This document shows, one piece after another, positions 54,354 to 64,000 of a DNA stretch of 64,000 bases (position 1 is the stretch's first letter; the number at the start of each line of letters is the position of its first letter). Location of the stretch: contig JAULJL010000003.1 of assembly GCA_030761205.1 (NCBI GenBank), forward strand, positions 1,674,001 to 1,738,000, written 5' to 3'. Origin of the DNA: Fremontodendron californicum. Its lineage: Eukaryota; Streptophyta; Magnoliopsida; Malvales; Malvaceae. Under the pieces are notes generated by a model. The model worked only from the letters and a program-made list of their open reading frames with translations, did no database searches and was not told the origin of the DNA. The translations under genes were made by a program, and so were the position numbers.

Positions 54354-57300
54354 TTAAGAAGAGTTTTTCAGAACCCATTCCACCAAAGTTGAGATGCCAA
54401 ATCCGGTTGCTACACGCTTCTTATCACTCCAGACAGGGCCAGCCAAGTCAATGTGCATCCACTGTACTTTTTCATCAACGAACTGCAAAACCATAGTTCA
54501 ACAATCAAATTTCGCAACATGCGTACCGAGGGGATTGGAATATCTGTGTGTGAGTGTGTAAAATGCTATGTTACTCGGACTTGGGTGTGAGTGTCGGACA
54601 CGGGTATATTCAAAATTTTTCAAGATTTTCATGTATTTGGAGGGTACTTGGAGGATCATATCCCCATACTCATGTCCGGATATGCATTGGACATGGGTGT
54701 CGGACACGGGTACTTCAAAAAAAATGAGGAGTTGGAGCAACATATGTAAAATGCAGTACCTGTTTCAAGAACAGAGCTGCAGTGATAGCACCACCATGAC
54801 GACCGCCAGTATTTACCATATCAGCAACTCCCGATTTCATCGACTCCCAATAGCTTTCTTCTAGTGGCATCCTCCAAAATTTCTCACCACTGACCTCTGA
54901 AGCTTCAAATACCTCCTTTGCTAGATCATCACTTGGTGTGAAGACACCTGAAAAAGAAAAAGGTTTCCAATGAATTGAAAGTGGTGAGACCTTTTGCTTT
55001 CGATTGAGTAACAACCAATGAAATGATGAATGCAATGGCCTTCTGAACTGACTATGAATCAGGAAAGGACTTTCCATGGAAAGAAGGAAATTGTTGGTAA
55101 TTACTACAATTAAAGTTTTAAGTTTGAATGTTTAAAAGGCAAATGAAGAATTTCATTCATGACTCCTACCAAATATGTATGATTAAGTATGTAAAACATT
55201 CGGATATCCTCTTGTTTCTCTTAACTTAATTGTCATCCAGACAAAGATCATCATAATTATTAAAAATAACAAAAAGTTAAGTTCCCAAAATTAACAAAAT
55301 GATACATTCCAATTTCCAAACACTATTTTCCAGGAATTGTAGAATACATATGTCATGCATGTACCTGCAATTGAGGGTCCAAGAGCAACAACACAAGCCC
55401 CGGTTAGTGTTGCCAGGTCAACTATCTGCAAAATAAGTGTAACATAGTCTTAAAATATAATTCTAATTATCTATACAGAATAAGCAATTTACAATATCTA
55501 GTTTAAAACTGTCATCACAAATTCAGGATGTGCGGTGTTTGGCTTTACCTTCTCAACACCTTGGTTGCAAGCATATACCAAAGCATCTGCAAGTGTAAGC
55601 CTGCCTTCTGCATCAGTGTTATTAACCTGCAATCAGCAAAGTGAGCAACAAGTTATTTATTAAAGACAATGAAGAAAGTCAAAATTAACCCAGTTATAAA
55701 TGTCACGGTACCATATAATTTACCTACACCTCAATTTTCCTTTTTTTTTTTTGTAATCAAAATCAAACAAAGTATACCTCAATTGTCTTTCCATTTGAAG
55801 CTGTGACAATATCTCCAGGTCTCATACCCGTTCCACTTATCATGTTTTCACAAGATGCAACAATAAAATGAACCTGCATAATAGGACAATTTACTAAGTG
55901 ACAAGCTAGATTCCATGCAGAAATTGGAAAAGCAAATGAAAATGAAAGAACAAATAAAACACAATAAGAAAAGAATACGCATCCTTTCCCCAGCCCTTCA
56001 AAATATAACTTTGAAAAGGATACAGAGAGAGAGGTGGAGGGGAACAATAGCAAAATGAAAGCAAGCAAATGACTTACCTCTACTCCAGGAGGTTTGATTT
56101 GCCCAAGGGCTTTTGCTGCACCAAGAACTGCTGCAGAACCTCCCATGTCGATTTTCATGATCTCAATCGAGCAACCAGGTCCAGCTTTGATATTGTAGCC
56201 ACCACTAAGAACATTTAAGACAAGTATTCAAAACCCATACATACACCACTGGTCCACTGGAATAAAAAAGAACAAGGGACATATATTCCAACTACTTATG
56301 TTAAAACGATCCCAATAGCATTAGGAAGAAATTTTGGTCAAATCATTCATGTAATAGACTGCACATAGCAAGAAGTGAAAAAAGGGAAAATGAAATCCCA
56401 TGTTTACTGGTAGCACTTGAGATGTGCACATCAACACTAACTTAGCGAAGAACCCATCTCTTTATTATGGCATTGCACCACAAACTTGGGGAAAAAAAAT
56501 TATGCAGGCATCTCATCCCTATCCTTGTTTTATTTCCTACTGTAACTGAATCATAAAATATCTTCTTGCTAGACTATGTCCATGTAAGTATATATGAAAT
56601 TACCTGTCAAAAGTCAATCCTTTTCCAACTAATCCTAACTTGGTTTTAATAGGTCCACTTGGGGGTTTGTAGCACAAATGGATGAAATAAGGGGGATTAG
56701 CAGATGCTGCAGCAACTCCCAGATAAGATCCCATCCTCAACTCCTTGCATTGCTCTGCAGTCAAGATGTTTGCAGATAGAACATCGCTGTACAAGGAAGC
56801 AATTTTTGAAGCCTCTGCTGCTAGTGCAGCTGCAGCATAAAAAGACACATTAGATCAAAATTTAAGAATTATCTCATCTTTCTTAAACAAAACCAATTAT
56901 AGCCCCATCGCTGACAAGTTAGAAATACAGCTTTCTAGTTATGCCTTCAGGCATAAAATTAAATAATAATCATCCTTACATTAACTGTAAAAAGAAATGA
57001 TTATTGACGAAAAGCAAGAATAATGCTCGTACAAACCAGGGGTAAGTACATTGGCTGGTGAATTCACAAGCTCTCTTCCAAATATTATAGCAGAAGAAAC
57101 ATCTTCAGCATACTTGAGCTTCTTCTCCAACTCTGGTCCAGTTCCAAGACCAAGAATATCCACAGATTTAAGCTGTGGTTTCTTTGACTCCGACTTGTAT
57201 CTATTATCTTCATATATTCCCAGCGCCGTCCCTATGAGAATGCAAACCATTCAACTAAGATCAACTTCAATCTTTGGAATAAGGCAATAAGCACATCGAT

Positions 57301-58410
57301 CATGATACTAAGAAATCTTAAGAGCATTACCAGATGCTATTGCCGAAGCAGTACTGAGCTTTGACTCATTTGAGAAGCCATCTGAAGAGGCAAGGACAAC
57401 AGCCACACTATTGGCTTGAGCAGTCTTTGCAGCTGCAGCAATAGCCTCACCAAGCCCACGAAAAGCAGCTGGAGATGAAGCTGACTGTCCAAGCCCAATC
57501 AACCCAACCCTTTTGGAGCCAAGGCCGGGAAGTCTAAGAACTGTTGACTGGCCAGCTTTCCCTGTGAAATCCTCCTCAGAGGAGACCTCAGCTAAGAGAC
57601 CACCCAACAGACCATCTAATTTTTTCAAAATTGAGTTTTGAAACTTGGAGTTTTCATCCTTGGTCATGTCTTTCTCAGTGACCCCAACTGCAAGTATGTC
57701 CCCTTTCCATTCTGCCACATCGATCCCTTTTGCAGCAAAAGCGATCTTTCCAGCATTTTTCACAAAAAAACAACAGCCATTTTAGATTAATTTTTTGGTA
57801 TTTCACCAAAATGAACACACACAAACAAACAACCTTTACATATTAACACCAAAGTGAAGCCAAGGATCTAAGTAAGATGATCTTATCATATAAAAATTAA
57901 ATATTGACAAACTTTAGCTAATCTTTACTCCATTAATTTCAGAAGTGAGCCTGTACTCGTCAATCCAGTGACATTCACATCAAAATATCAACTTTCAAAA
58001 AACCTCGTTGAAGAATCAATCCAGAATCAAAGGTCAATTCTTTAGAAAATAAAATTATCTCCCAAAAATTCACTTTTGAGAAAGATAAATAAATACCCCC
58101 ATTAGCAAAAGGGTCAAAAAATTTCAACCCAAAACTCTCAATCTAAACCCAACAGAGCAAAAAGAGGGGTCACCTTGGGGTGTTCGATGTTGGCCGGCTG
58201 AGTAAGGCCAAGAGTAGCGCGAGCGAGAGTATGTGCCATAAACTTGGCTCTTCGAGAACACGAAGGAGCAACTGCAAAAGAAAATCTGAGCCCAGATGAA
58301 GACCTTAACTTGGTAAAAAACAAAGAAGAAGTAGAAGTAGAAGGAGAAGAGTGAGAAACAGATGAAGCTAAAAGAGAAGTAGGCAAGGACGCTATAATGG
58401 TGGCGACCAT
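54354..58410 (-). CDS. Leucine aminopeptidase, plastid-targeted (M17 family)
   Basis: This is a hexameric two-metal peptidase that removes N-terminal residues. Ten exons: 58174-58410, 57331-57745, 57037-57231, 56604-56829, 56078-56204, 55778-55873, 55549-55626, 55365-55425, 54760-54947 and 54354-54482; phases close, 583 residues. The Ser-rich, acid-poor first 50-60 residues are a transit peptide. The N-terminal regulatory domain has GVTEKDMTKDE and VGLIGLGQ. The catalytic half shows LVGKGLTFDSGGYNIK (metal Lys/Asp), MKIDMGGSAAVLGAAKA, NTDAEGRLTLADAL (the M17 signature) and VDLATLTGACVVALG. It ends HIDLAGPVW...GFG. All metal and catalytic positions expected are present. Intron 9 carries a MITE immediately after the donor. 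Confidence 0.96.
54566..54745 (+). mobile_element. MITE copy in LAP intron 9
   Basis: A 180-bp element runs CTATGTTACTCGGACTTGGG to GAGCAACATAT with a perfect 8-bp duplication GTAAAATG (54558-54565 and 54746-54753). On the gene's strand the duplication starts only 6 nt after the exon 9 donor. Confidence 0.9.
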
Positions 58411-59162
58411 GTTTCAGTGTGGGATAGTCTATGTATTTATAATGAACCTCTCAAAAGGTTAAAGGGCAGCACTTAAGCTGATGGGTGCATTGACATCATT
58501 TTCTTGGGCATCTCATCTCATCATCTATATTCCTTATCCTGCTTGCTTTCAGTTTTTGAATTATAGATTTATAGTCCTTCGGCTCTTTAGCTTTGCTTTG
58601 TTGGCTTTTGGATTTAAGTCCTTTTTCTACTTTGCTGGTGTAGACGTTGAATTCTTAATTATAATGATCTTTACTTATTAATAAAAGAGAATATTTTAAT
58701 TTATATTATTTATAAAATTTTGAATTAAATTTGATATGACCAGTCAAATATTATTATTGAGTCAAGTATTATTATTGAAAGTAAAAAAAAATTAATCAGA
58801 AATCAAAAAATTAAATAAAAATAATTGTGTATTCAATATTTTATATTATATTTTTTTACAAAATATTATCTATATATTTTTTAAAAAACCTGTTTTTTTT
58901 TTTATAAAAAATTATCCATTTAAACAAAAACTATTTATTTTTTATATTTATTTATGAGTTTTGCTAACGAATGTCTTTAGAACATTTTTTAAAATTAATT
59001 AATATACTATTTATAGTAATAATATCATATTAAATGCAAAAGTTAATAACTTTATTTATTATTTTTCATGCATTGGATAAAAATATTATTATATCTGATA
59101 ACCTTAACGAGTGTCTTAAGTTAACAAAATCCTTTATTTATTTACTAGTGTTTGGTTGGACT
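58411..59162. other. LAP promoter and AT-rich spacer
   Basis: On the minus strand ATTATAAATACATAG at 58429-58443 is a good TATA box, but only about 25 bp separate it from the LAP ATG at 58410. The rest is AT-rich with no gene. Confidence 0.45.
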
Positions 59163-59453
59163 TAGACCTATTCATAGGTCGAGCTAGGCCGCGGCTCGAA
59201 ATTTTTAAAATTTTTTTATTCAGGCCCGGCCTTGGGTGGACTCGAACCGGCTTGCGAGTTCGAATACACTGTTCATCATATATAAAAAATATAATTTTTT
59301 TATTTTTATAATTAAATTTTTAAAAATTATATATATTTTTTATTATGTGAATAGTGATCCGGACCGGATCAAATTATGAAAATGCTCACTCAAATTCGGT
59401 CCAGTATGGGCTGGGCCTGCCCGCCCGGCCTCCGTCAAAAGCAAGTCCAAATA
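59163..59453. repeat. Dispersed repeat family B, copy 3
   Basis: It starts TAGACCTATTCATAGGTCGAG and shares GGCCCGGCCTTGG, CACTGTTCAT and GTGATCCGGACCGG blocks with the other two copies. The right end is less clear. It lies 200 bp upstream of the PSMD9 start, so it may contribute to that promoter region. Confidence 0.55.
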
Positions 59454-59654
59454 ATCTAGGCCCAACCCACATGTCAGCATCACGCGCCTTGCACGAGCTC
59501 ACTGATATAAGCGGATTTTTCAGAAAAATCCACAGACTCTATTTTCTTTTCCGTCAAGCTAAATCAAAAACCGTATAAAACCTCTCAACATCAACATACC
59601 AGAAGAAGAATAAAAAAAAAAAAAAAAAATTAAAAATTAAAAAAATCGAAAAAA

Positions 59655-61137
59655 ATGGTAGGGTCGAATCTGAAATCGGAGACAATGAAGCTGATGGAGA
59701 AGAGAACCGGAATGGAGACTGAGATGAACGCTATAATTGAGCAACTTTGTCCGCCTGGGGGTCCTGGTCTCTCTGGCAACCTCGTCGATTCCGAGGTATT
59801 TTCCTTTTTTTTTTTTATGAATACCCATAGTTTTTTATTTCTTTAATTTCGTTATTAGGATTCAAATTTCCATTCTTTTTTTTTTTTTTTAAATTTCCTA
59901 AGATTAGGGTTTTTGTATTTTTCAGGGGTTTCCTCGAGCTGATATTGACATCTCAGTTGTCCGAGCACAACGACATCGTCTTACTGGTATTATCCCTTTT
60001 TTATTTTATTATTATGATAGAATTACTGCATTTGAGGAAGGTTAGTATTAACGAAGTTAGCAACTTTTTTTTTTTTCATTTCATTTGAGCAGAACTGAAA
60101 AATGATCACAAGGAAATTACAGAGAAAATAAACGTTAATATTCAAGTTCTGCATTCATCAAGACTCACTTCAACCCCGAAAGATTCAGGTTAGTAGCTCA
60201 ATTTCTCGCACCATTTAATGACATTGTTACTGTAATCTGTCAATTAGCTTATGTTTTCACCTCATTTGGACGTTTGAAAAATACCCTTTATGAAACTAGT
60301 GCTAGGAAAAAAAAGGGTAGCATCTTCTACGCACAGAAAATTTCTTTTGTTATTACTATTAATTTGGCTGTTACTTAATATGTGTTGATGGGGGGTCAAT
60401 GAATCAAAATGCATCATCAGTCGTCAGCGCCGATGTGTCTGCATCCTTGCAAAACCTTGTTTTGAGAGATTCTTCAAGTGCCAATGACGTGGATATGATT
60501 TCTAGCGTACCCTTTGCAATGGTTGATGAAATAGCTGATGCATCCCCAGCAGCAGAGGATGGTTTACAACTTGGAGACCAGATTGTGAAATTTGGTAATG
60601 TGAAAGTTGGTGATAATTTGCTACAAAAGCTTGCTTCTGAAGCTCAGGTCAATCAGGGTCACCCAATACCTGTCATAATCATGAGACAAGGTGCATTGCT
60701 GAATCTAACAATGACCCCTAGAACATGGCAAGGCAGAGGTCTGCTAGGGTATGTCATTTCTTCTTGATCTGCTCGATCAGTAATAGCTTTAAATTACAGA
60801 TCACATATTTTATTTATACCTTCATTTTAGATTGTTGCTCAGGAAGCAAACTTAAATTAGTGAAAAATGACTACTATCGGTTCCAAGAAAATTGTTGGGG
60901 TCGGAAAATCATGATTGGTAATGAATAGTAATAGTGGGTATTATATACTTATGCAATCAGGTAAGAGAGACAAGCGGGGTTATTTATTGTTGCTGTAGTA
61001 AACTTAAAAGTGTTTGCTTTGCATATGCATGAGCTGCAAAGATAAATTGCTTAGTGCTGTTGCTTATACGCTCTTGAATATTTACTAATTTGTGGGTGAT
61101 GTTGGATTATTGCAGATGCCATTTTCGTATCATGTGA
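59655..61137 (+). CDS. 26S proteasome assembly chaperone PSMD9/Nas2 (p27), PDZ-domain protein
   Basis: Nas2/p27 binds the Rpt5 C-terminus during assembly of the proteasome base. Five exons: 59655-59795, 59926-59986, 60093-60188, 60421-60748 and 61116-61137; phases close, 215 residues. The N-terminal helical part has LMEKRTGMETEMNAIIEQL, PGLSGNLVDSEGFPRADID and VRAQRHRL. After a variable Ser-rich linker comes the PDZ domain, VDEIADASPAAEDGLQLGDQ through VKFGNV and ending RTWQGRGLLGCHFR. Exon 4 is taken to start after GCATCATCAG because no AG precedes the upstream open segment; this joins in frame. The last exon codes only seven residues. A TATA-like GTATAAAA lies near 59572. Confidence 0.94.
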
Positions 61138-62102
61138 TTTTGGCTCATCAATGGATATCGGAATATGGCATTTTGGTTGCTTTTATTCATCTGTTGCAAG
61201 ACAATGCTCAGATAGGCATTTTGACATGACTTCCTTGTTTTTCCCTCTTTATATATACCTTGGACATTTGGAGGATATACCAAATATTTTGTTTTTGATG
61301 AATCCTGTGTTTTCATTGCACCCTTAAGGTGTTCTTTTTTACTTTCGTCATAGCTTTTAGATGGATCTTTTAAATGTTCTCTCTTTCTGTGTTTGCTGCT
61401 GAGGTAAGGGAGAGTTACTCAGCTGTTATTGTTTCTCTTAGCTTCTAATACAACTCTAATCCATGTCAAGATGAATAAAGTCAAGTTCTGTTAGGTGTTC
61501 CAAAGTCTTTGGTTTTAGGAGAAACCACTACCAAACCAAATCTAAATGGCTGATTTTTCAATTAAATGATTAATCAAGTTGTTCTTGAGAAACTATTCTT
61601 CTGGGTAGGAAATAGGAAGCCCCCAATATTAGCTGGTGAGTTTATTAGAATGAACGTAGCAAACATAGCACATAGCAGATAGTTTGTCAACTTGAAAATG
61701 AGATTGTCATTATCCCTGAAAGCTTTGAAATGAGATAGTTATGTAATGTTTGGTTTTCATCTGTTTTGTATTAATACTAGTTTTTTTCTAGAACACAGAA
61801 ATCCTACTAACTTTTTATATGCATGTAAAGCAGTGGATTGTGAATGTGGCATAAAAAAATGGGTACCTGTTTTCATTTTTGAACAATACCCTACAGGCCT
61901 ACACCATAAAGGTAAGAAACACTGAACCCTACTTAAAAATTTGAAAATTAATTAGACAATAGAGAAGATTATTCACCTAATACTAATTGCTTTTTTGTTT
62001 CTAAGATGAAATGCTGTCATTTGGGCAAATTGGACTGGTCAGCATAGATCCCCTTCAAGCGTTACTCAAAATGGATTCAGGCTTTAGGTTAAGTACTTAT
62101 CC
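61138..62102. other. PSMD9 3' UTR and intergenic, no further gene seen
   Basis: No exon, RNA gene or transposon is recognised here. Confidence 0.45.
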
Positions 62103-63471
62103 TATATATAAATTTAGGATGTTTTCAAGGTCAATGAGTCTATCCACGTCTGCCTGCCTACTGTTCACTTTTTATTTTTTTTATTTTTTTCGGTTGAGGA
62201 AGGGTTGGTGGAAAGAAAGAGAAAGAAAAGAAGAGAGAAAGAAGAAAGAGAAAGAAGAAAGAGAGGGAATAAGGGAAAAAGAAAAAAATTTGTGTTTTTT
62301 TTTTTAATATTTAAAGTATTATAAATTTATATAAATTTATACACGTTAATAATTCAATATTTTATATATACTTTTACACGTTCGTGTATTTGTGTTGTGT
62401 TCATGTTATTTTTCGTTTTGTGTTTTAATTATTTTGCTTTATGTTCGTATCGTGTTTTAATTCATCTCATATTTTACATCATTTGTCATAGTGATAAAAT
62501 TTAGAGAAAAATTTGTGTGTTTAAGACATGTTCGTGTTATTTTTATTTTTCAAAATATTATAAATTTTTACACGTTAATAATTTATAAAATATATTGTAA
62601 ATTTATATAAATTTTTACACGTTCGTGTTCATCTTATATTTTACATCATTTGTCATAGTGATTCAATCTTAAGAAAAAATTGTGTTCAAGACGTATTCGT
62701 GTTATTTTTTTTTTTTGTTTCTAAAATATTATAAATTTTTACAAGTTAATAATTTATATAAAATTAAATAAATTTTTATACGTTAATATATATAAATTTA
62801 GGATGTTTTCAAGGTCAACGAGTCTATCCACGTCTGCCTGCCTACTGTTCACTTTTTATTTTTTTATTTTTTTATTTTTTTTGGTTGAGGAAGGGTTGGT
62901 GGAAAGAAAGAGAAAGAAAAGAAGAGAGAAAGAAGAGAGAGAAAGAAGAAAGAGAGGGAATAAGGGAAAAAGAAAAAAATTTGTGTTTTTTTTTTTAATA
63001 TTTAAAGTATTATAAATTTATATAAATTTATACAGGTTAATAATTCAATATTTTATATATACTTTTACACGTTCGTGTATTTGTGTTGTGTTCATGTTAT
63101 TTTTCGTTTTGTGTTTTAATTATTTTGCTTTATGTTCGTATCCTGTTTTAATTCATCTCATATTTTACATCATTTGTCATAGTGATAAAATTTAGAGAAA
63201 AATTTGTGTGTTTAAGACGTGTTCGTGTTATTTTTGTTTTTCAAAATATTATAAATTTTTACACGTTAATAATTTATAAAATATATTGTAAATTTATATA
63301 AATTTTTACACGTTCGTGTTCATCTTATATTTTACATCATTTGTCATAGTGATTCAATCTTGAGAAAAAATTGTGTTCAAGACGTATTCATGTTTTTTTT
63401 TTTTTTGTTTCTAAAATATTATAAATTTTTACAAGTTAATAATTTATATAAAATTAAATAAATTTTTATAC
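62103..63471. repeat. 684-bp tandem duplication
   Basis: Two almost identical units, about 62103-62787 and 62788-63471, share GGATGTTTTCAAGGTCAACG (62117 and 62801), a purine-only GAAA/GAGA tract, and repeated TTTACACGTTCGTGT and CATTTGTCATAGTGAT motifs. They differ by scattered substitutions and a few indels, so the duplication is fairly recent. Confidence 0.93.
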
Positions 63472-64000
63472 GTTAACAATTTATTTTATATATATTTTTA
63501 CACGTTCATGTATTTGTGTCTTGTTCATGTTATTTTTCGTATTGTGTTTTAATTATTTTTTCTATGTTGTGTTCGTGTTGCATATCAATTCATCTCATGT
63601 TTTACATAGTTTGTTATTGTGATTCAATTTAGGAAAAAATTTGTGTATTCGTGTCATGTCTCAGTTCATGACATATTTTTCATAATTTGTCATAGTAATT
63701 CAATTTAGAGAAAAATTTGTGTGTTCATGACGTGTTCGTGTTATTTTATTTTTTGTATTTTCAAAATATTATAAATTTATATAAATTTTTGCACGTTAAT
63801 AATTTTATAATTTATATAAATTTTAACACGTTAATAATTTGTTTTATGTATATTTTTACACGTTCGCGTATTTTTGTCGTGTTCGTGTTATTTTTCGTGT
63901 TGTGTTTTAATTATATTTTTTATGTTATGTTCGTGTCGTGTTTCAATTCATCTAATATTTTACATAATTTGTCATTATGATTCAGATTAGAAAAAAAAAA
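63472..64000. repeat. Degenerate repeat array continuing off the right edge
   Basis: More diverged units of about 200 bp carry the same motifs (TTTTACACGTTCGTGTATTT, TTTCGTGTTGTGTTTTAATT, TTTGTCATAGTAATTCAA). The array probably continues beyond the window. A lone relative lies at 24735-24880. Confidence 0.75.

Noticed and set aside
60399..60420. Possible extension of PSMD9 exon 4 upstream through MNQNASS
   Set aside because: No AG acceptor precedes this segment; GCATCATCAG|TCGTC joins exon 3 in frame.
62205..62290. Lys/Arg/Glu-rich frames in the GAAA/GAGA tract, repeated near 62895-62980
   Set aside because: They are translations of a simple purine repeat.

Overview
The window is nuclear DNA of a flowering plant, most likely a woody eudicot; I cannot name the species. 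The evidence is spliced genes with short coding exons and AT-rich introns, a plastid-targeted acyltransferase and aminopeptidase, a plant-type cyclic-nucleotide-gated channel, plant Ty1/copia and Ty3/gypsy retroelements, and a plant-like tRNA-Trp. It begins with AAGCTT, which would fit the end of a HindIII clone.

Layout, left to right. 1-7.3 kb: first exon of a serine carboxypeptidase-like gene (minus), then AT-rich DNA with dispersed repeats. 7.3-11.5 kb: a decayed copia element (minus) with LTRs, PBS, PPT and an AAATA target duplication. 11.5-16.4 kb: signal-recognition-particle receptor alpha subunit, 9 coding exons. 17-19.3 kb: an early-nodulin-like (plastocyanin-fold) gene and a divergent pseudo-exon of a relative. 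20.3 kb: a 72-residue one-pass membrane protein. 21.6-24.0 kb: plastid lysophosphatidate acyltransferase. 25.3-34.9 kb: a young Ty3/gypsy element (minus). 36.9-42.1 kb: a group II CNGC channel. 42.9 kb: tRNA-Trp(CCA). 43.8-46.6 kb: a TM9/EMP70 protein (minus). 49.4-53.2 kb: an endonuclease/exonuclease/phosphatase-family gene (minus) with a U12-type AT-AC intron and a solo LTR. 54.4-58.4 kb: plastid leucine aminopeptidase (minus, 10 exons). 59.7-61.1 kb: proteasome assembly chaperone PSMD9/Nas2. 62-64 kb: a 684-bp tandem duplication running into degenerate repeats.

The most unusual object is the 9.6-kb element at 25,324-34,944. Its two 1,512-bp LTRs differ at only 4 sites that I can find, and it is flanked by a perfect AAGAA duplication. 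Its gag-protease ORF is fused in frame to the end of integrase, so reverse transcriptase, RNase H and the integrase core are gone. In the freed space it carries two intact accessory ORFs. One is an intronless LOG-type cytokinin-activating phosphoribohydrolase. The other is a small basic Cys-rich protein resembling the nucleic-acid-binding proteins (often silencing suppressors) of carla-, viti- and allexiviruses. Both are immediately preceded by good 3' splice sites, and the gag leader has a good 5' splice site, so retrovirus-like spliced subgenomic mRNAs are plausible.

The host genes are housekeeping genes with no evident shared pathway. A small MITE with 7-8-bp target duplications sits in introns of three of them, each time within 30 nt of the 5' splice site.
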